Assembly (NCBI GenBank): GCA_014871385.1
Contig: CM026426.1
Span: 108,336,565 to 108,400,564, forward strand
Origin: Ceratodon purpureus
Taxonomy: Eukaryota > Streptophyta > Bryopsida > Pseudoditrichales > Ditrichaceae
Direction of reading: 5' to 3'
DNA: 64,000 bases
Part shown: positions 31,130 through 43,300 of the stretch, in pieces
Layout: the number at the start of each line of letters is the position of its first letter
How positions within the stretch are numbered: the stretch's first letter is position 1
Notes under the pieces: generated by a model
The model's input: only the letters and a program-made list of their open reading frames with translations
What the model was told of the DNA's origin: nothing
The model's database searches: none
Made by a program: the position numbers and the translations under genes

Positions 31130-32500
31130 CCAGTTTCTCGAACTAGGAACCCTATACCCCGTTGACAGAAGCAAGGTTATCATAGTAAACGGACGGGGCA
31201 TAAAATTGTCGTCTTGTCACGTAACGGACGTGACAGACGATTTTTTACCTAACTATTGGACGCGCTTTTCGAACGAGCTCCCGCGCGCGAGTAAAATTAC
31301 TATCCTCAAAGTTTACTACTGTTTACCATGGGGTGGCGCCCGTTGTCGCGTTTGCTCGCGCCCGTGAGCACGCACGCACGCAAAAAATAAAAATAATAAT
31401 AATAATAATAATTTTTTATTTTATTTTTTATTTTTTTCGCACGCGCTGGAGAGCTTGCGCGAGACTATCACAGAGAAATTGTTCATTTCATTTTAGTGAT
31501 AGTTCCTCCTTTAGGCATGTGCATGTAGGCATGCACATAAGAAAAAATCAAGCACCAAAACGAAATGAACAACTTCTCGGTGGAGGTTGGGTGCGTGCGT
31601 GTTGGTGTGCATAGAAAAAACTAGCACAAAAAGGAAATGAAACCGAACTTCCAAAAATCATGTAGATATGTTCTTATATGATTTGAATCTTGATTTTTGT
31701 ACTATTATAGTTATTCTTGTTAAATATAGTTATAAATTTCGTTCATGATTGCATTCATTAATTAAATATGTAAATAACTTATATTTCATGTTATTCTTGA
31801 ATTGATTTACCATGTTTCATTCAATTGGCACATACAATAAGTTTACATAACAAATACAAGAAAGAAAATTCATCATAGAATGGGAATGATAAAATAATTT
31901 CATGATAGACTAAGAATGGAAGAAAAAGAAAACGAGAAGATAGAATGGAATAGTAATGAACTTAAAAAGAAGACGATGATAGAATAAAAGACAATACAAA
32001 AAATAAATTAAAATAAAAGATGGAATGGGTGACTAATGGAAGAATAAACAAATAATTAAATACATGATAGACTAAGAATGGAAGAAAAGGAAAACAAGAA
32101 GATAGAATGGAATAATAATGAAGTTAAAAGGGATGAGATGATAGAATAGAAGACAATTGGAAATTTAAATACATAAAAATTAAAGATGGAATGTGAGACA
32201 AATGGAAGGCTAATAAAATAAATAAATACATCATCCACTGGAAATAGAAGAAAAGGAAAAGGAGAAGATAGAATGGAAGAAGAATAGAAAAATCAACAAA
32301 TAAAGGGATAGAATGGGAGCAATATGAAAAAAAGTCATGGATAAAAAGCCATCAAGTGTGATGAACGACATATTCAACAATGAATTGACGTTTAAATAAA
32401 TTTTGATTTAATCAACGCAAAGACAGCGACGCTATCTTGTGAGCAGTGAGCGGTGAGCAGTGAGCGGTGAGCACTAAATTTTCAATTTTTTAGGTAAAAA
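31130..32500. repeat. Left inverted block, probable left end of a large Mutator-like element
   Basis: The block contains, from the outside in: GC-rich text with GCGCCCG/GCACGC clusters (31335-31390) and an A/T simple repeat (31382-31436); ACTAAAATGAAATGAACAA in inverse orientation near 31475-31496; a purine-rich tandem repeat; and a GTGAGCGGTGAGC array (32432-32474). The same modules occur at 48.4-49.6 kb in the opposite orientation. The best-matched part is 32432-32490 against 48444-48502, about 58 bp with a single mismatch. Long terminal inverted repeats are typical of Mutator-like elements, and a Mutator-type transposase lies just inside. Exact ends and the expected 9-bp target duplication could not be fixed. 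Confidence 0.55.
31890..32300. repeat. Purine-rich tandem repeat, ~165-bp unit
   Basis: About two and a half units carry CATGATAGACTAAGAATGGA, GAAGATAGAATGGAATA and GATGATAGAATA. It lies inside the left inverted block. Minus-strand ORFs across it are pyrimidine-rich artefacts. Confidence 0.6.
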
Positions 32501-32754
32501 TTTGAATTTTTTTTTGAATTTTTGAATTTTTTTGAAAGCAATCAACCAATGATGAGCAGTTTAGGACATTTCGTTGGAATACATGAATGCAAATAAAGTA
32601 GACCCTATAACCGTGGAATCCATCAAATGTGAATGGTTGGAGGGAATATCTAACTGTATAAGTCACATCAGAATGTATATCCAATTTTTATTTTAAAATT
32701 TTTTATCGCATTTTTGTGGTCGCGGATTCTTGAGTAGAATATTTCCAAGGTATG

Positions 32755-32796
32755 AGGGAATATTCACCTCTCGGATCCGAGAGGTGAATATTCCCT
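32755..32796. repeat. Perfect 42-bp palindrome with core CTCGGATCCGAG
   Basis: Bases 32755-32775 are the exact reverse complement of 32776-32796. The central 12-mer CTCGGATCCGAG (32770-32781) recurs in the long intron of the ParB/methyltransferase-like gene at 40.4-44.4 kb. The palindrome lies between the left inverted block and the transposase gene. Confidence 0.85.
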
Positions 32797-33000
32797 AACC
32801 ATGTAGGAATTTTTTTCTTGGTCTTCATTTTACCGCGAACACATTCGATAGGTGGACAATATATAAATAAATAGTGACCTTTATTTATGTTTTGCGGATT
32901 TCAAATCCATCACAAATCCAAAACAAATCAATTCCGCTATTTATATAATGTATTCTTGTGCTGTATTGGTCACTCAATTTCACAGTCTAACCATAAGAAA

Positions 33001-36000
33001 CTACTGAAGCGGTTCAACAACTTTGGCCATCTCCAGAACATGCATAACTTCGTTGAAGCTGAAGCTAGGGGCGTGCATAAAAGTATCAACCTTGTAATCC
33101 ATCTCACATAGATAATGGAAGATATAATAAACATGTTTACAATACTTCTACTGGCCTCTTTTGCCAAGGGTTTCAGAAGTCATTTTCATGAAGTCGGGGC
33201 AAGTACATCCAGGGAAGTCCGTGATGGTGATACAATATATCGTTTCACTTGGACTCTTCAAGGAGATGACGCAGCCAAATCCTGGATATGGAATCGATGT
33301 GACATATGTGATCCAGTAGTTGTTCATGAGACCCGCGCTGCTCCACTTGTTGCGGTGGTCGGAGGTAGGAGCGTCAGAACTTCTCCTGATGGCATATCCG
33401 TTTCGAGTCGTCGGGTGTGTATCCGGATCAACAGGAACTGGGAAATGACTCCTTGGAAGCGGCATATTAGCAGAAACCTGGAACTGACGACGAGGTGATA
33501 GTACTCCACGTTGTTGGAGTTGGAAGCCAGCCTCTTCAAGAGCCAAAATCTCTTTGATGGTCAAGTTCGTGCCCATTTTCACAGGCCAAGTCTGCGGGAT
33601 AGATGGCCAATCGATCACAAACGACTTCTTTGTGCCCTTCACACATCTATCAATGTCATCCGCGCAAAACCAAAAGTCAGTAGAAATATGGCGATCGGTT
33701 CTGAACTCCTTCTTCAGCCCTACATAGGTAGGAGCACGCGTACCATGTGTACCTCGGCGCACTCGAGTATCGCACTTCTCATTTGTATGAGCCTGCATTG
33801 CTTGGCATTTTCGGTTAGACTTACCGGACAGTCTGGCAATGTGCCACTTAGACGGGTCGCAATCTGTCTCCTGCACTGAACTAGTGTGTTCAACACCCGA
33901 GTCAGGTTGAGAAAGGGCCTCCTCAATGCGTGCTCTAGTGGATCTCGTGCCATCACGAGGAATGGAGTAATTCATTGTATCATACCAATGCGAGTCATGA
34001 CTCGAACCGGGCGGCAAATCTAACTTTCGTTTCGTAGATCCAAAGATCTCTGCATCTTCCAAGCCTCCTTTCTTCGTTAGTAAATCCTCGGCTCCCGGGT
34101 AGGAATTAACTGCCTCAGCAATCAACTTGGGGTCACCAGAGCGTTGAGCGTGGCGTAAATGAAGTTCTGCTCTGTCCGGACCTTTACCACCCTTTCCTCC
34201 CTTCAGCCAAGACCGATAACTTGTGATCTGCATGAATGCTCGGATCATATCATCCACTGTTGCCTCGTACAAACATGTCATTGTATTACCTGATTGTTGA
34301 AGCCATTTGTTGTGGACGGTTTCCGCAAGGTTGCAGGAAGGCATGTTGGCTCTCTCGTCAAGGGTAAGATCCTGGAAAAAAAAAAATAATAAAATCATGT
34401 CATTTTTAGGATTATGAATTAAAAGCAAGGTATACTAATACTGGATGGAAGGTTTAGAGACAATTAAACTTACAAGCTGCATCGAGCCTCCCATTGTCTG
34501 TACCGATAGTGCCAGAAAACCATCCAATCATTTAGATGACGCCTTCTTTCTTCAGTTGTAGCACCTGACGAAAGCCACCACCCGCGGATGACGTTGTACT
34601 GTGCTTCTGCTTCCTCTTGGGTCTTTGCGTCCTTCCATACTTTGCACAAAGCTTTGTGTTGGTCTTGAAAGCTTGGCAAGATGTTCCGAGAAGTTGCCCT
34701 CTGAAGGCACTTTGTCCAGTGGAAAAGACAAGTGCGCTCCCGTTCTTCCATAGGATCATTGGGATCTCCATTCCCATACACCTTACAAACAGCGTGCCAG
34801 TTGGCTCCAGCATTGTCAGCCATGAATCCTTTGAAATTTGTATTTTCAAGGCCGTTCTTGCGCATAACTTCATTGAGCTGGAGCCAAAAGAACTCCTGAG
34901 CAGTAGCATCTTTAGATTGCATGACACATAGGGCAATTGTCATAACTTTACAGTACTTACTGTCATATACGTGGCAAGCCATGGTGGTCCTGTCAGCAAC
35001 ACGCCAAACATGGTCGAACATAATCCAGCAATCTTGAAGATCACCTCGAGGCTGCATGGGCTTTATGAGATCCACTCCACTCCCTGGACGATCAGTTGAC
35101 ATCTTGAACAGAAATACCTTGCCTTTGTTCTGTCCAGGGAATTGATTTCGATGAATGAAGTCAAAGTTGGAGTAGTCCTTGAGCTCCAGGATGCTATCTG
35201 TGACTCCTCTTCTTTGACGAAAAAATCTCTTCGATCCAGAAACAAAATTTCGTATATTTGGTGAGGTGAGAGTCTCAAATTGGTCCATCACAGCATCCAT
35301 AGATGCTCCCCAAAGATGACTGCCTCCTGTAGTAGGACGGATCAGAGCATCGGCAAGGTACTGCTTGCTGGCCGCTAAAATGATAGCAGAATTCTTGGCT
35401 TTCGGTGTCTTCTGAACCTCCTTAGCAATGCAGTCAAACATTACGTCTATTGAATCCTGACATCTACCTTGAGATACAGGATGTCTGTGACGTCCTAAGT
35501 GAATGGCCGCACGGGTAACATGTTTATCTGTGGACGACACGTGGTAGATCCTAGCGTCGCACAGTGCTAGACAGATCGGAGGTGTCTGACATACTTTACA
35601 TGCTAACGTAGATTTCTCCGTGGGAGAGCCTCCCACAGAAAAGGGTACTAAGGCTACACCTGACCATTCCGTGTTGTTTACCATTCCATTATTCCTGGAG
35701 ATATAATCGCAACTAGGCTTGGGACATTCTAAATGTCCAGTACAGGATGACTTACGATATGTGAGGCCATACTCGTTCTTGATGTTTGTGGTCATTGTCT
35801 TGCACCAGGTGTGGCCATCATACTGCTTGCTCATCCCGTCCATGCCACCTCCAAATGAAGTTGGAACTCCTTCGGCTAAAGGGGGCAGCTCAAAAATCTT
35901 GTCTCCGTCATAAACTGGCGGTAAGTACTTCAATTGTTCGTGGTCAATTGTGTCAAAATCTATCTGCGACAGTTCTGATCGGGAGCCCCTTCTTGACGCT

Positions 36001-36620
36001 GTCATCCTGATGGCAAACATGATGCTTCTATTTTTTGGGGAAGTAGGGTGAATAGGTGGACGCCCTGTAGACAATGACGCGGACATACTAGAATGACTAC
36101 TCTGTCGAGATGGACGTCCTGACTCTTCGGATCCACGACTCAGGAATGGATTTGACCTAGTGTCTCCTAGCTTGATCTCACTGTGAGTGTCATCATCCGA
36201 GTCACTCAACAAGTGTACTGAGTTTTCACTGGGTTCAATTTTGACATATGCTAGACCAGGAACTTGAACTGTTGACGTGGAAGGAGGAGGGGTCAAGAGA
36301 ACTGTAGACTCAGACATCTGTGCATCTGATAACCCGTATACCTTGAAAGTCCCAGATCTAAGAGTCCAGACGTAACCATCGGGTGTACTATCCTTCACTT
36401 GAAATGCACACTCAAGAATCTCACCATTATCATCAAAGATCTCTTCTTCCACGTAAATAGTCCCGGCTCTAAATCCAAACCTGAGGCTAAGCAATCGCTC
36501 CTCCACAACTACCATATTGTCTGGACCTACAGACATCACAAATGGAACACCTCCATCATGAGACCGTAGAGAAGCCATTCTAAGTGTACTATAGAAGATG
36601 GAAGAAGTACAATCATGCAT
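33001..36620 (-). pseudogene. Mutator-like (MULE) transposase with SWIM zinc finger, broken at a conserved Trp
   Basis: Exon 1 (36620-34470) has a Ser-rich N-terminal half and then a MULE-type core: ACHVYDSKYCKVMTIALC (first catalytic Asp), GFMADNAGANW (second) and RTCLFHWTKCLQ. Exon 2 (about 34374-33001, after TTTCCAG) ends in a SWIM finger, CTCPDF followed by CKHVYYIF. The frame is cut by TAG at 33148-33150, just before KYCKHVYY, where relatives have Trp; it would otherwise end at 33001-33003. The donor at 34473 (CTT|GTAAGT) and the acceptor do not join in frame, so there is probably also a small indel or another splice choice. MULE transposases bind long terminal inverted repeats and cut and paste the element. 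The ATG at 36620 is in frame with a second (MASLRSHDGG) 14 codons later. Confidence 0.8.
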
Positions 36621-37327
36621 TGGAGGAGAGCTTGTGCAAGTGGAGTGTAAGAAGATGTGCTTGGTGTGTACCAGGTTGTAGAGATTATATAGTTGTTAGT
36701 GGTTAGTGTGGTGGGACAATTTAGATACTCTAAATTGAAATAGAGTGTACTGGCAAATTCAACATGACCTGTATAGCTTAATTTAAGTTAGAATGTATCT
36801 GACAAACTGAAATGCTTAGGCGGCTAAGACCGCCAACCACATCATGTTTAGCTAATACTATTATATCATTCAGCTATGAATTTGAACCGTCACAGATGTG
36901 CACCAATACATTTATAACAATTAGCCGTCAATGTGAGCGTGACCACGGCAACTTTAATTTAAATGGTTATTTCGTTTGGAGGCAGAGTTCATAACTTACT
37001 TTATATTAAGGAGAGATCTAGTACCAGACCAGTCAGAGGTGTTCACAAATTTTGACATAAGATCATGACACCATGTCATACTCTTTTCATAGATTTGGTG
37101 GCCATTCTGAAATGGTCTGCACCTAACAATTAAAATATATACTACTATTATATATAACAAAGATACTGACATTAACATTAGCAATCACAGCGCCATCACG
37201 CATGTATTATAGGTATGAAAGGTTATGAGACTAAGACTCCACTATAAAACTGGTACTAAGCACTTATCGATTTCAAAGCATACGTCTTAGTTGGAATTAT
37301 GTTTACGGGAGAGCGTTACTGAGACCT
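36621..37327. promoter_or_regulatory. Shared divergent promoter region of the MULE and ParB/methyltransferase-like genes
   Basis: Both start codons face away from this 707-bp gap. A TATA-like CTATATAA on the minus strand (36685-36692) lies 65 bp upstream of the transposase ATG. TATAAAA on the plus strand (37243-37249) lies 79 bp upstream of the other ATG. The rest is AT-rich, without other recognisable sites. The arrangement would allow joint control of both genes. Confidence 0.5.
37243..37249 (+). promoter_or_regulatory. TATA box of the ParB/methyltransferase-like gene
   Basis: CTATAAAAC lies 79 bp upstream of the predicted ATG at 37328, a suitable distance for a plant promoter with a leader of about 50 bases. 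Confidence 0.45.
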
Positions 37328-40300
37328 ATGAGGGAAGAGGAGGAGCCAAGCCCAAGAGTGCCGAGGGCTCCTAGATCATGTACGACTAGAGGTAGAGGAA
37401 GAAGGCGAGGTTCAGGTTTTAGAAAAGCGAAGCAGGTGGCGGCCCAGAAGAGACGGAAGGAGAAAGTTGCTCTTGATCGGATTGCAGAAGTGGATTATAG
37501 TTCGGATGATCCCAAGCACCTCAAAATCAAAGCATTGGCCACCATATGCCAGGTATACCAAATCATGTTGAGTGCTTTATGTAAATCACTAATTTAACCT
37601 AATTTGAAGTATTGCATGATTTTGTTTAATGGACTTAGGTAGAGTTTTGTTTCTTTAGTCTAATGGTCACGAACATTGAGAGCCAGGGCATAGTGCTTTT
37701 ACAAACTACTCACTATGCATTCACAGAATCTAAGAGAATGTTCATTACTGAATAGACGGACTTGGTGATATTATCATACTCTCAAGTACTCAGGGTTGAC
37801 TTTTCAGTCATACCGTGAAGGTTACATTGAACTCATTGAGGGATGAGAGATTTCAGATGAAGATTAAGTCTTTTCGGTCATACCGTTGACTCTGACGATG
37901 TGAGCACGGTCGTCCTGCAGGTCACATCACTAGGCAGCACCGGAAACGACCTACATTGCGAGGGAGGTGAACCAGCGAGGGCATGCTTCTCGGATTTAGT
38001 TGCGGCAGTGAGTAATCCGTCGCAGGTAGAGTTTTCTGACCCTAAATCCATCCCAAGTTCTCAGTTCGATCAAGGCAATGAACATGTTTCTATTCACACA
38101 TTTCAATGATATTCTTGTTAATCTTACCGGTAGAAACCCTAGGATAGCAGTTTTAATGGCCTAGGATCTTGGGTTCTGTTGCAGGTGATTGCATGCGGTG
38201 GAATTCATGGCAAGGGTCTTAGGGATTTTTACGAGCTGAGTGAAGAGAGCTCACTACTGCCAGTTGGGTTTTCATTGGAGTATGAGAAGGTCGACGGAAT
38301 CAAACAGCTGGTAAGTGCGGTTTTCTTATCGAATTGTTCTGGAATGGATTTGAGAGATTTCAGATCTTCTGAATAGAGATGTTATCAACTGCAGTCTCGG
38401 AACGTTAAGGTATCAACTTCTGTTTCCTTTCTTGCGCTAAATTGAGAGCACATTTTTCTAGCACGGAAAAGAAAGAGTGAAAAATGTACAGTTGCTGTGT
38501 TGATTACCACGGAGAGCTCAGTCATCTGACAGCCTGGAATATCTCTCTCGCCAACACCTCGGCAATTTTAACTCTATGGAGAGTTACGTATTTCAGTTTA
38601 CTGATTTTGGCGTGTTTCAGGCAGGGCTTCCGTTTTTCTTTTCGATAGACAACCAGAGGGTTTGTCGATACCTAAATTTGACGATTCTCAATTGTAACCA
38701 TTAGCAGGTTTCAGTTACACAGAGAAATGGTAGTATGTTTCTGCGGATAAATTCCTTTCATGAGGTTTGGTTTGAAGATAAGCTTGTCGGTTCTACTCAT
38801 CTGGTTGCCGCTTTTTCCACGACAATTCGATGGTTTCTTAAGAAATCTTTTTGCCGATGATTGAATCCTCCTAGAGGCTGGAGAGTATTAAAGTGCTGAT
38901 CACTGAATTTCTTCGATTTTTTTTACGTTTGAACAGATGAACCTAGAAACTTTCTCCATGATAGTTATCTTGGCTGGTGCATTTTCTCTCGAGACTTGCT
39001 AGATGCCATTGGCAATGAGCTGGTGAATCGAAAGCCGATGGATCTAGTCTACTGTTTTAAATCTGATCTTTGAGAGAACTATTCACACATTTCAGCGATA
39101 TTCTTGTCAGATGTAGCTGAATTCACGTATGACCAAAATTTGTTGATTCCAAAGACTCTAATTCTAATTTTCTATTAAGAATACTAACTGCATGGTTTCT
39201 TCCGCAGGTGAATGATACAGGCACATCACTGTATGAGGCAGCGGTAAGGTTTGAAATCGCCGAACAGGAGTTGACATTAGTGCCGCGAAGTTTGTCACCA
39301 AAGTCCTCTCGAATTCCGATCATGTCAGAGGTGAGTGTGATCCTGCTTATTCGAAATCTGCAGTTCAATTTCTGGTGCTCAAGTTTCTCGCCAAGCTGAA
39401 CTATGAATGTTGTGAATAAATTGGGTGGCCATATTCCTTACTTGTGGCAGGTTGTCGACAAATCTCATTACACTCAGAGTCTTGGTATTTCACTTAGTGA
39501 TTAGTTCTTAATTGTGGGGTGGTTATTGCATGCAGATGAGCCGTGAAGCACAAATTCAGATCGTCCAGAGTCCGTCAAGCACCATGGACCATGACGACCA
39601 GGGGATGGCTGCAGTCAAGGACCAGCTCCGCAGATTGGTGATGGGAGATTCACATGTCTGTCTAGAAAGCGCTCTACACATGCCAGGTATTGAGATTGAC
39701 GTACCTCTCTGCAGGATGATCCCAATGAAGGACGTCAGAGAGCCTTTGAAGACTGATATTCAGAAGCTGAAGGCCGAGTTCTCACGTGGATACAAGAGGG
39801 CGTCATCATGCTTCTACCTCTCTCTTAGGAGTTTTAGGATGGAGGAATCTAGTGTTTCTGAAGCTAACAGAGCATCGTGGTCTGAGCTATGGCGGAAGGA
39901 GGATGAAGAATTTGAGAGAAGATTGTCAGAAAATCCAGCCTTCCAGAAGTATTCTAACAAGTACTTCTACGTGTGGGATGGAAACCATCGCCACATTGGT
40001 TATCAACACCATCCGGAAGCATGATTCGTCGTTTCATGTTGCTGTTCGATCGGTTATTATCAATGTCACCCCTGCAAACTGCAATATGCTTTTGCATGCC
40101 ATGACCGATTGGAATAAGTACGTGATACATTTCATCATTTGCATGAGATGATTTGCTTTTTATTTATTTGATTTGGGCTCTAATTAAGTTCTGTGGCTTA
40201 TGTATATGACCTGCTATAGCACGTTTCAGGTAGCTAGTCCCAGTATGCTGGTGCTTTTATATTGCAGTCTACTTGTACATACTCAGCTCCAATATGAACC

Positions 40301-43300
40301 TGGAGTCACGTAGTTTAATTTTCCTTATGTCGTTAGAGCTTTAGTCGAGCTCTATGGCTCATTTGTGGGAACTGCTCTGCTGGCTACAAGCAGCTGCCTC
40401 GACCTGAGGCTCTTTTTATTTTACGAATGTCTGTATAAAAGTGATTAGGCCCAGCACCCCTGGTCCCCCTCTCGGATCCGAGGGGTGCCTTGGCTGGTGC
40501 TTTTGTGTCGCAATTTTACTTAACAGTGAGCTCCAGCATGAAGCTGGAGTCACGCCATTATATTAAGTTCTGTGATTTTAGCTCTGACATTTCATCAATT
40601 TGTTCAGTACTATGTCTAAGAACTTCCTTCTTGTCTTTGTATTTGTTTGATCTTAACTCACCAATTTCTGTGGGAAATTTTCAATTTTTTGTGATTCAGA
40701 AAGAATCAAGTAGACCACGTTGCCCAACATTGGACACATGAGGTGAAGCGTGTCCAACAACTAGGTTTGCTGGATTTTGACCAACTCAAGGGTCTTGTGA
40801 AAGAGGAGGATTTACAAGCCAGTATTTTTGAGAGGACACGGATGAAGAACAGAAAATGGTATCACCTTACGAATGATGCGTTTATCAACTTCTTATACGA
40901 GGTAAGAATTTACTACAATACAAATACTGTCAATTCAAAAATATTTCGAGTTCTAAACAATTCACAAATGTTTTTTGTTATTGAAGAGGGAGATTTCAGC
41001 GGCCCAGGAGGAGGCTATTCGGGGCTATAAAGACACACTCATAACAGGCACTGGAGAGGATAGGCCAGGTAGTCCGTCTGAACTGAAGGCAATCGCTGCT
41101 AAAGCAGTAGAAGCAAAGAAGAAATCGCTTTCCTCCTATTTGGATCGCTTTATCGCCATAGCCAACCTAGCCAATGGAGATGGTTTTTTAAAAGAAGTAC
41201 GTCATTTTCTTAGTCCCAAGTATCTTTATTTCAACGTTTGTTTGATTTGTTTAAGGTCTTCTTTGCTGCTCCCTCTCTTGACTAAAAGGAGGACGGTTGA
41301 AATTCGTTTTTTTTGGTTGAAAATTCTTTTTTTTTCAACTGCCGAGGACACCACAGTTCCATGTCTCGGATCCGAGGTGTGCCCCGGTGGTCCCATCTCA
41401 CATTGCTTTTTTGCTTATGTCTCAGTAGCAACTGTAAGAGATCGTATTTTCTTTTTACACAGTTCGTGTGTTTGAGGTGATGATCAGCTTGAGTGGGCTT
41501 TTATTGAGTGCATGCTGCCTGCTTGGGGCAGGCAGCGAGGGTGTTATTTAAATTTAAATTCATTTTATTTGAACCCATTCTGCGTTCTCGGATCTGAGAG
41601 GTGAATCTTTTGTAGGTTCCTTTTAATAAAAAAAATAAAATTCCTTTTTTTTTGAATGCCGAGGACACCCCTGGTCCATCCCTCGGATCCGAGGGGTGCC
41701 TGGGCAGAGGCTACACAGCAAGCTTTTTCAGCTTATGTCGCTCCAGCAATTGCTGGAGCTTGGGCTTTATTTCTTAAATCAATTCGGCACTTCAGTGTGG
41801 AGCCAAGCTCCTTGAGCTATGTCTGTGAGCATGGTGCATGCTCGTTTAAACAGTGCTTGCGAATAGTGTGAACATTGTGAGCGATGTGAATAGTGCTTGA
41901 GGTAGTGAGTAGCGTTCTCGGATCCGAGAGGTGAATCTCTCGGAGATTCCTCCTTTTGCTTGAGAATTCTTTTTTTTTAAATTCCGCGGACACCCCTGGT
42001 CCACCTCTCGGATCCGAGGGGTGCCCCGGTGGTCCCATGTCACATTGGTTTTTTTGAATCTGTCTCGTTAGCATCTGCCTAACGTTGGTTTAATACGAGT
42101 TATGGACTCTCTTTTGGCCGACAATTATTCTATGCTTAGTTGAAAGAAATTTCGTTTGAACAGTCGTTATTCCTGTCTGAGCAAAAGTCTGCTATGTGGT
42201 CCAATGTCTACGTTATTTACAAGTGGTATACATTCAGCTTCTTCTGTGAAAGTAAAATTTTCATCAAGATTCTCTCTTTTTCTCTTTATAGTGATCTGTG
42301 TCAACGTTCATCTGAATTCTCTACTGTACTGTCAGCCTGCAGCGTGGTGCATCTTCTCTATCTTTGGTCCATCGCAATGTAAACTATTTTCATGACGTCG
42401 GACTCCAGAGTTCCAACTTTGCAGTAACGGTTTACATTGAGTACTCATCAAAGAATAATATAGATGTATATTAGTGCTAGATAACCTTGAAGCCACTAGC
42501 TAGTTTGATACAGATTCAAAGATTAGTACAATTCCACTGTACCATGGCTCGAGCGACTGGCAGTAGTACAAAAACTGTCTGCTTACTGTTTCAAGATTTG
42601 CATGAAATCGTGCAAGACTGAGCAGTTCAGAGAGGCTCCAACTAGATTAGATCAATCGACGACAGCTAGCTAGCTACAAGCTTGAGCGACGCTGCTGCAA
42701 TCCTTGTTGTGTAACAAATGGAAACTGATTAGCTTGTCGAATCCACTCTGCCCCATAATATATAAATTATATAAATTTTTGCTGTTTCACAGCCTGAAAT
42801 GTATAACTTTATGTGAGTTGCAGTGCTAAGATAGGATCTGAAGATGAACTAAGTTTTACAATACGACTTAGTCATTTGGTCCACTGATACGCGGGTAGCT
42901 TGGTACTGGGAAAAAAATAAGCATCCTAGTTGAGGAGACTTTGGAGGAGTTCAGGATTTGGCGAGGGCCGATTTTGTTTGTCTGAAGGTCCCAGTCGTCC
43001 CGAGCCTTTTTGTTTCGGTTTTTTACTGTGGTTGTGCACCAGCAAATGCTGGAGCTTGTTTTTTTTTTTAGGTTGTTTCAGACTTCAAACTTGGTGTAAG
43101 CTACCGATGCGGCACCGGAGCCGCGGAGCCCATCTGCTGGGAGCTTGTTATGTGGTAAGGTCTCATGTGTAGGGGGCAGTTTTTCTTTACGATGGCATCC
43201 AAGTGGAATATTCACTCCTCGGATCCGAGAGCAGGATCTTGGAAAGATTCTTTTTTAGAGTCCAATTCAGAATTTTCAAGTGCCGAGGTTACCCCCGTTC

